Below, piece by piece: positions 59,426-64,000 of a stretch of 64,000 bases of DNA. The notes beneath the pieces are model-generated. The model did no database searches and was not told the DNA's origin. It saw nothing but the letters and a program-made list of their open reading frames with translations. The position numbers and the translations under genes are program-made. This DNA is from Pantoea agglomerans NBRC 102470 (GTDB taxonomy: Bacteria > Pseudomonadota > Gammaproteobacteria > Enterobacterales > Enterobacteriaceae): the NCBI RefSeq assembly GCF_001598475.1, contig NZ_BCZA01000003.1, positions 124,001-188,000 of the forward strand, in the 5' to 3' direction. Within the stretch, counting starts at the first letter, position 1; every line of letters begins with the position of its first letter.

Positions 59426-60487
59426 TTGAATATCGAAACTCGTGAAATCGCCCTTGAACCGGCTGATAACCGTCGTCTGATGAGCCTGTGTGGGCCTTTC
59501 GACGATAATGTAAAACAGCTTGAGCGTCGTCTGGGCATTGAGATCAATCGTCGCGACAACGTTTTTAAGCTGTCAGGACGTCCACTTTGCGTGAATGCCG
59601 CAGCAGATATTCTGAAAACCCTCTATGTCGATACCGCGCCTGTGCGTGGCGACATCCCGGATATCGAGCCTGATCAGATTCACCTGGCGATCAAAGAGAG
59701 CCGGGTACTGGAGCAAACCGCTGAGAGCGTGCCGGAGTATGGTAAAGCGGTCAATATCAAGACCAAACGCGGTGTGATCAAGCCGCGCACTCCAAACCAG
59801 GCCCAGTACATCGCTAATGTGCTCGACCACGATATCACCTTTGGTGTCGGCCCGGCGGGTACCGGTAAAACCTATCTGGCGGTAGCCGCGGCAGTGGATG
59901 CGCTGGAGCGTCAGGAGATTCGCCGCATCATGCTGACCCGCCCTGCCGTCGAAGCGGGTGAAAAGCTGGGCTTTCTGCCAGGCGATCTGAGCCAGAAAGT
60001 CGACCCTTATCTGCGTCCGCTCTACGATGCGCTGTTCGAAATGCTCGGCTTCGAGCGGGTGGAAAAGCTGATGGAGCGCAACGTCATTGAAGTCGCCCCG
60101 CTGGCCTACATGCGTGGTCGTACCCTGAACGATGCGTTTATCATTCTTGATGAGAGCCAGAACACCACCATCGAGCAGATGAAAATGTTCCTGACGCGTA
60201 TCGGCTTTAACTCTAAAGCGGTGATTACCGGCGACGTTACCCAGATTGACCTGCCGCGTCACGTCAAGTCAGGCCTGCGTCATGCCATTGAGGTGCTGGC
60301 GGACGTTGAAGAGATCAGCTTCAACTTCTTCCACAGCGAAGATGTGGTGCGCCATCCGGTAGTTGCCCGCATTGTCACCGCCTATGAAGCCTGGGAAGCG
60401 GCCGATCAGACCCGTCGTGACCAGCAGGCCGAAGAGCGTAAACGTGAAGCACTGGCTGCACAGAGCGCCACGCAGGAGAGCAAATGA
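59426..60487 (+). CDS. phoL: PhoH-like ATPase PhoL (YbeZ)
   Basis: PhoL is a PhoH-family ATP-binding protein encoded with the rRNA-maturation endonuclease YbeY. The Walker A motif [11 protein letters not shown] and Walker [11 protein letters not shown] are intact. I prefer the TTG at 59426 ((M)[11 protein letters not shown], 353 residues), which corresponds to the E. coli start and has AAAGGA five bases upstream. A GTG at 59408 gives 359 residues but has no ribosome-binding site. It overlaps ybeY by 4 bases. Confidence 0.93.
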   Translation: MNIETREIALEPADNRRLMSLCGPFDDNVKQLERRLGIEINRRDNVFKLSGRPLCVNAAADILKTLYVDTAPVRGDIPDIEPDQIHLAIKESRVLEQTAESVPEYGKAVNIKTKRGVIKPRTPNQAQYIANVLDHDITFGVGPAGTGKTYLAVAAAVDALERQEIRRIMLTRPAVEAGEKLGFLPGDLSQKVDPYLRPLYDALFEMLGFERVEKLMERNVIEVAPLAYMRGRTLNDAFIILDESQNTTIEQMKMFLTRIGFNSKAVITGDVTQIDLPRHVKSGLRHAIEVLADVEEISFNFFHSEDVVRHPVVARIVTAYEAWEAADQTRRDQQAEERKREALAAQSATQESK

Positions 60488-60957
60488 GCGAGGTGATTCT
60501 CGACCTGCAGGTCGCCTGTGACAACACCGCTGACCTGCCTGATGAAAGCCAGTTTCATCGCTGGCTGTCAGCGGCTGTCACCCCTTTTCAGCCGGAAAGC
60601 GAAGTTACGGTGCGTCTGGTTGATGAAGCGGAGAGTCATGAGCTTAATCTGACTTATCGCGGCAAAGACAAGCCGACCAACGTCCTCTCTTTCCCGTTTG
60701 AAGCACCGCCGGGCATTGAGCTGCCGCTGCTGGGCGATCTGATCATCTGCCGCCAGGTCGTTGAGCAGGAAGCCGCTGAACAGGGTAAAAGCGCTGAAGC
60801 CCACTGGGCACATATGGTGGTACACGGCACGCTGCATCTGCTGGGTTACGACCATATTGAAGACGACGAAGCGGACGAGATGGAAGGGCTGGAGACCGAG
60901 ATAATGCTTGCTCTTGGGTATCCTGATCCGTACATTTCGGAGAAAGAAGACGCCTGA
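60484..60957 (+). CDS. ybeY: rRNA maturation endoribonuclease YbeY
   Basis: YbeY is a zinc endoribonuclease needed for 16S rRNA 3' maturation and ribosome quality control. The 157-residue protein has the metal-binding [11 protein letters not shown] motif and NVLSFPFE. It overlaps phoL by ATGA, so translation is coupled. Confidence 0.96.
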   Translation: MSEVILDLQVACDNTADLPDESQFHRWLSAAVTPFQPESEVTVRLVDEAESHELNLTYRGKDKPTNVLSFPFEAPPGIELPLLGDLIICRQVVEQEAAEQGKSAEAHWAHMVVHGTLHLLGYDHIEDDEADEMEGLETEIMLALGYPDPYISEKEDA

Positions 60958-61039
60958 ATCCTGAATTCAGTCAATCCTGCTGTCAGTACAGGTTACTGAC
61001 AGCACCCATTCCTCACCAGAGAGATCTTTAAAAACCGCC

Positions 61040-61921
61040 ATGAGCGACGACCATTCTCAAAACAGCGATGCACCCAGTAGTAAAAAGGGATTTTTCTCCC
61101 TGTTGATCAACCAACTCTTTCACGGTGAACCAAAAAGCCGTGATGAGCTACTGGAGCTGATCCGCGACTCGAATAACAAAGAGCTGATTGACCAGGACAC
61201 CCGCGACATGCTCGAAGGGGTACTGGATATTGCGGAGCAGCGCGTGCGTGACATCATGATCCCGCGCTCGCAAATGATCACCCTGAAACGTAATCAGAGC
61301 CTCGAAGAGTGTCTGGATGTCATCATCGAATCCGCCCATTCTCGTTTCCCGGTGATCAGCGAAGATAAAGATCATGTGGAAGGGATTCTGATGGCGAAAG
61401 ATCTGCTGCCGTTTATGAGCAGCGAATCTGAGCCTTTCAGCATTGAGAAAGTGCTGCGTCCTGCGGTGGTTGTGCCTGAAAGTAAGCGTGTCGACCGGAT
61501 GCTGAAAGAGTTCCGCTCCCAGCGTTACCACATGGCGATCGTCATTGATGAGTTTGGCGGTGTCTCCGGTCTGGTGACCATTGAAGACATCCTGGAGCTG
61601 ATCGTCGGTGAAATTGAAGATGAGTATGACGACGAAGAAGATCGTGATATCCGTCAGCTCAACCGTCACACCTTTACCGTGCGTGCACTGACTGCCATTG
61701 AAGATTTCAACGAGGTGTTTGGCACCCAGTTCAGTGACGATGAAGTCGACACCATCGGTGGTCTGGTGATGCAGGGCTTCGGTCATCTGCCCGCTCGCGG
61801 TGAAAGCATCGAGATTGAGGGTTACCAGTTCAAGGTGGCGATGGCTGACAGCCGCCGCATCATCCAGGTTCACGTGACTATTCCGGAAAATTCGCCACAA
61901 CCTCAACTGGAAGACGAATAA
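61040..61921 (+). CDS. corC: CorC/YbeX magnesium-cobalt efflux or ribosome-associated protein
   Basis: The 293-residue protein has two CBS domains ([48 protein letters not shown]) and a C-terminal CorC_HlyC transporter-associated domain (about 205-285). It lacks membrane helices. It was named for Mg2+/Co2+ efflux with CorA, and recent work on E. coli YbeX links it to ribosome metabolism, as its position between ybeY and lnt suggests. It starts 82 bases after ybeY. Confidence 0.94.
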   Translation: MSDDHSQNSDAPSSKKGFFSLLINQLFHGEPKSRDELLELIRDSNNKELIDQDTRDMLEGVLDIAEQRVRDIMIPRSQMITLKRNQSLEECLDVIIESAHSRFPVISEDKDHVEGILMAKDLLPFMSSESEPFSIEKVLRPAVVVPESKRVDRMLKEFRSQRYHMAIVIDEFGGVSGLVTIEDILELIVGEIEDEYDDEEDRDIRQLNRHTFTVRALTAIEDFNEVFGTQFSDDEVDTIGGLVMQGFGHLPARGESIEIEGYQFKVAMADSRRIIQVHVTIPENSPQPQLEDE

Positions 61922-61925
61922 GTCT

Positions 61926-63449
61926 ATGGCTTTAGCCTCACTCTACCCGCGTCAGCGGGTTCGCCTGCTGCTGGCTTTAATAACGGGTGCACTTGGCACC
62001 CTCGCCTTTTCTCCCTACGATTTCTGGCCCGCTGCACTGCTCTCGCTGTGTGGCTTACAGCTGTTGACTCTTAACCGCTCCAGCCCGCAGGCCAGCGCCA
62101 TTGGGTTTGTCTGGGGTTTAGGTCTGTTCGGCAGTGGCATCAACTGGGTTTATGTCAGTGTCGCCACCTTTGGCGGCATGCCTGGCCCGGTCAATGTCTT
62201 TATCGTAGCGCTGCTGGCGGCTTATCTGGCGATCTACCCGGCGCTGTTTGCCGGCGTACTTAATCGCATCTGGCCGCGAACGACGCTGTGGCGCCTGGCG
62301 CTGGCGGCACCGGCATTGTGGCAGATCACCGAGTTCCTGCGCGGCTGGGTGCTGACCGGCTTTCCGTGGCTGCAGTTTGGTTACAGCCAGATCGATGGCC
62401 CGTTAAAAGGCCTGGCCCCACTGGCGGGCGTAGAGACGCTGACCTTCCTGCTGATGGTGGTGGCTGGCCTGCTGGCTTATGCCCTGCAACAGCGCAACGT
62501 CAGAAGTCTGGTAGCAGCGCTGCTGCTGCTGGCATTGCCATGGCCGTTGCGCTACATCCAGTGGGTTCAGCCGATGCCCGAGCGGGCCGTCGAGGTGGCG
62601 CTGGTGCAGGGAAACATCCCGCAATCGATGAAGTGGGATCCGCAGCAGCTTCTCACTACCCTGCGCATTTACAACGGTCTGAGTCAGCCGCTGATGGGCA
62701 AAGCGCCGATTATTATCTGGCCTGAATCGGCAATTACCGATCTGGAGAGTAATCAGCAGCCGTTCCTGCGTTCGCTGGATGACGAACTGCGTGAGCGCGG
62801 CAGTTCGCTGATCACCGGCATTGTGGACTCCCGGCTGGAGCAGAACCGATATCACGATTACAACACCGTAATCGTGCTGGGCGGTAAAGCGCCGTACAAC
62901 TACTTCAGCGGCAATCGTTACCAGAAGAATCACCTGGTGCCGTTTGGCGAATTTGTGCCGCTGGCCGATCTGCTGCGTCCGCTGGCCCCGTTCTTCGATC
63001 TGCCGATGTCGGCATTCAGTCGTGGCAACTACCTCCAGCCGCAACTCAGCGTGGCGGGCTATAACCTGACCAGCGCCATCTGTTATGAGATCGTGCTGGG
63101 TGAACAGGTGCGGGCCAACTTCCATCCCGACACCAACTTCCTGTTGACCGTTTCGAACGATGCCTGGTTTGGTCACTCTATCGGCCCATGGCAGCACTTC
63201 CAGATGGCGAGGATGCGTGCGCTGGAACTGGGACGTCCGCTGTTGCGCAGCACCAATAATGGTGTGACGGCGGTGGTCAATGCCAGTGGTGATGTGGAAG
63301 CCATGCTGCCGCAGTTTACCCGCGATGTGCTGACCAGCAAGGTTACGCCAACGCAGGGAGAAACCCCGTATGCGCGGGCTGGCATCTGGCCAGTGTGGTC
63401 ACTGACGCTGCTGGCGGCGGTGATAGCACTCCTGCGCCGTCGTCGATAA
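61926..63449 (+). CDS. lnt: Apolipoprotein N-acyltransferase
   Basis: Lnt adds the third acyl chain to the N-terminal cysteine of lipoproteins, such as Pal encoded in this window. The 507-residue inner-membrane protein has about six to seven N-terminal helices and a nitrilase-type periplasmic domain. The catalytic triad is visible: Glu267 (IIIWPESAI), Lys334 ([13 protein letters not shown]) and Cys386 (TSAICYEIV), matching E. coli positions 267, 335 and 387. It starts 4 bases after corC. Confidence 0.97.
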   Translation: MALASLYPRQRVRLLLALITGALGTLAFSPYDFWPAALLSLCGLQLLTLNRSSPQASAIGFVWGLGLFGSGINWVYVSVATFGGMPGPVNVFIVALLAAYLAIYPALFAGVLNRIWPRTTLWRLALAAPALWQITEFLRGWVLTGFPWLQFGYSQIDGPLKGLAPLAGVETLTFLLMVVAGLLAYALQQRNVRSLVAALLLLALPWPLRYIQWVQPMPERAVEVALVQGNIPQSMKWDPQQLLTTLRIYNGLSQPLMGKAPIIIWPESAITDLESNQQPFLRSLDDELRERGSSLITGIVDSRLEQNRYHDYNTVIVLGGKAPYNYFSGNRYQKNHLVPFGEFVPLADLLRPLAPFFDLPMSAFSRGNYLQPQLSVAGYNLTSAICYEIVLGEQVRANFHPDTNFLLTVSNDAWFGHSIGPWQHFQMARMRALELGRPLLRSTNNGVTAVVNASGDVEAMLPQFTRDVLTSKVTPTQGETPYARAGIWPVWSLTLLAAVIALLRRRR

Positions 63450-63472
63450 CCTCCCCTCCTGTGCTCACTGAA

Positions 63473-63497
63473 GGCGAAGCACGTGCTTCGCCTTTTT
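63473..63497 (+). terminator. Rho-independent terminator of lnt
   Basis: GGCGAAGCACGTGCTTCGCC is followed by TTTTT, 23 bases past the lnt stop. Confidence 0.85.
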
Positions 63498-63889
63498 CAT
63501 GGTGACTCTCCGGTTTTTTTCACTCCCCACGCCGCACACTCTGCTGTCTTTCTAACCCATAACCTCTTTCTGGCACGATGATTGCAAAATGTTTCACTGC
63601 TTTTCGCAAACAGGCTGATTGCAGGCGCTGATGCCGGGCGGATTGCACCAAAACAATTGACGCTGCTGCACCATTAACGCGCAGGGTGAAAAAATTGCCT
63701 TTTTTTGGTGCGTATCACCTCGCAAAAAAGAAACTTTTTTGTTTCATTGCGTTAACAATCCGCTATGTTAATGACTCTTCTGCGCCCGTTTAAACCGCAG
63801 AATGAGCAGAAACGCAGCAGAAAACAGACACAACATCATAATCAGCGCAGGTTATATCCTGTGCCTTTTTCATACGAAGGAGTTGGAAC
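63498..63889 (+). promoter_or_regulatory. Upstream region of gltI
   Basis: About 390 bases without a convincing gene. It contains the sigma-54 promoter at 63571 and, further down, TGCACCA half-sites (63645, 63667) and TGGTGCG (63706) that resemble NtrC half-sites. If transcription starts near 63598, the gltI leader is about 290 bases. Confidence 0.55.
63571..63586 (+). promoter_or_regulatory. Consensus sigma-54 promoter upstream of gltI
   Basis: TGGCACGATGATTGCA fits the RpoN consensus TGGCACR-N4-TTGCW at every defined position (GG at -24, GC at -12). Expected start of transcription is near 63598. It agrees with nitrogen control of glutamate/aspartate uptake. Activity is inferred. Confidence 0.75.
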
Positions 63890-64000
63890 ATGCAACTACG
63901 CAAAGTGGCATTATCTCTTCTGCTGATCAGCGCAGCGGCGGGAGCGGCCCAGGCGGAAGATCTCAGCGGCACCCTGAAGAAGATCAATGACAATGGCGTC
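63890..64000 (+). CDS. gltI: Glutamate/aspartate ABC transporter substrate-binding protein, N-terminal part
   Basis: Only the first 37 codons lie in the window. They encode a signal peptide (MQLRKVALSLLLISAAAGAAQA, cleavage before EDLSG) and the start of the mature domain (TLKKINDNGV), similar to E. coli GltI (MQLRK...TLDKIAKNGV). A good ribosome-binding site (GAAGGAG) precedes the ATG. Position after lnt agrees with E. coli gltIJKL. Confidence 0.88.
   Translation, partial: MQLRKVALSLLLISAAAGAAQAEDLSGTLKKINDNGV

Overview
This is a chromosomal segment of a member of the Enterobacterales, most likely the Erwiniaceae (Pantoea/Erwinia type). Protein sequences and gene order follow the Escherichia coli gltA-nag-lnt region closely: sucDCBA-sdhBADC | gltA, cydAB-cydX-ybgE-ybgC-tolQRAB-pal-cpoB-tRNA, nadA-pnuC-zitB, seqA-pgm, fldA-fur, glnS-nagE | nagBACD-asnB-tRNA, ubiF | miaB-phoL-ybeY-corC-lnt-gltI. 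It differs from E. coli in several places: no kdpFABCD, no mngRAB between suc and cyd, a pcp-DUF979-DUF969 block beside nei, and a lysine-only tRNA cluster. The genus is inferred from recall, not from a search.

Layout. 1-2033: the tail of a hybrid sensor kinase overlapping the zinc exporter gene zitB. 2027-3835: pnuC and nadA behind a NadR-type operator. 3962-6138: divergent alkylation-repair genes, ogt and an Ada/AraC/AlkA fusion, separated by a perfect 16-bp inverted repeat. 6139-7291: a palindromic repeat element, two tandem 177-bp units that each copy the 3' end of tRNA-Lys plus its terminator, then three tRNA-Lys genes. 7456-13110: the Tol-Pal envelope cluster. 13289-16424: cytochrome bd oxidase. 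16999-26586: 2-oxoglutarate dehydrogenase, succinyl-CoA synthetase and succinate dehydrogenase, divergent from gltA (27220-28503).

28869-34427: nei, pyrrolidone-carboxylate peptidase, two DUF membrane proteins and the 5-oxoprolinase genes pxpABC, which look like one pyroglutamate-use block. 34587-38097: ybgI, phrB, a DUF523-DUF1722 protein and ybfA. 38355-39029: kdpE without its kinase or transporter. 39306-44435: pgm, seqA, ybfF, ybfE, fldA and fur. 44507-53492: an NTF2-like small protein, glnS, and the nagE | nagBACD N-acetylglucosamine regulon with two NagC-type operators about 95 bp apart. 53800-56347: asnB and a seven-gene tRNA cluster (Met-Leu-Gln-Gln-Met-Gln-Gln). 56447-63449: ubiF, miaB, phoL, ybeY, corC and lnt. 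63571-64000: a consensus sigma-54 promoter and the start of gltI.

Most of the window is conserved core genome. The unusual material is non-coding: the tRNA-Lys tandem repeat, which resembles the arrangement of the E. coli tyrT/rtT locus; a family of inverted-repeat-ended structured elements present three times, always between convergent genes; a second, unrelated palindromic element directly after nagC; and the inverted repeat between ogt and the Ada/AlkA gene. I see no CRISPR array, prophage, transposase or plasmid feature.
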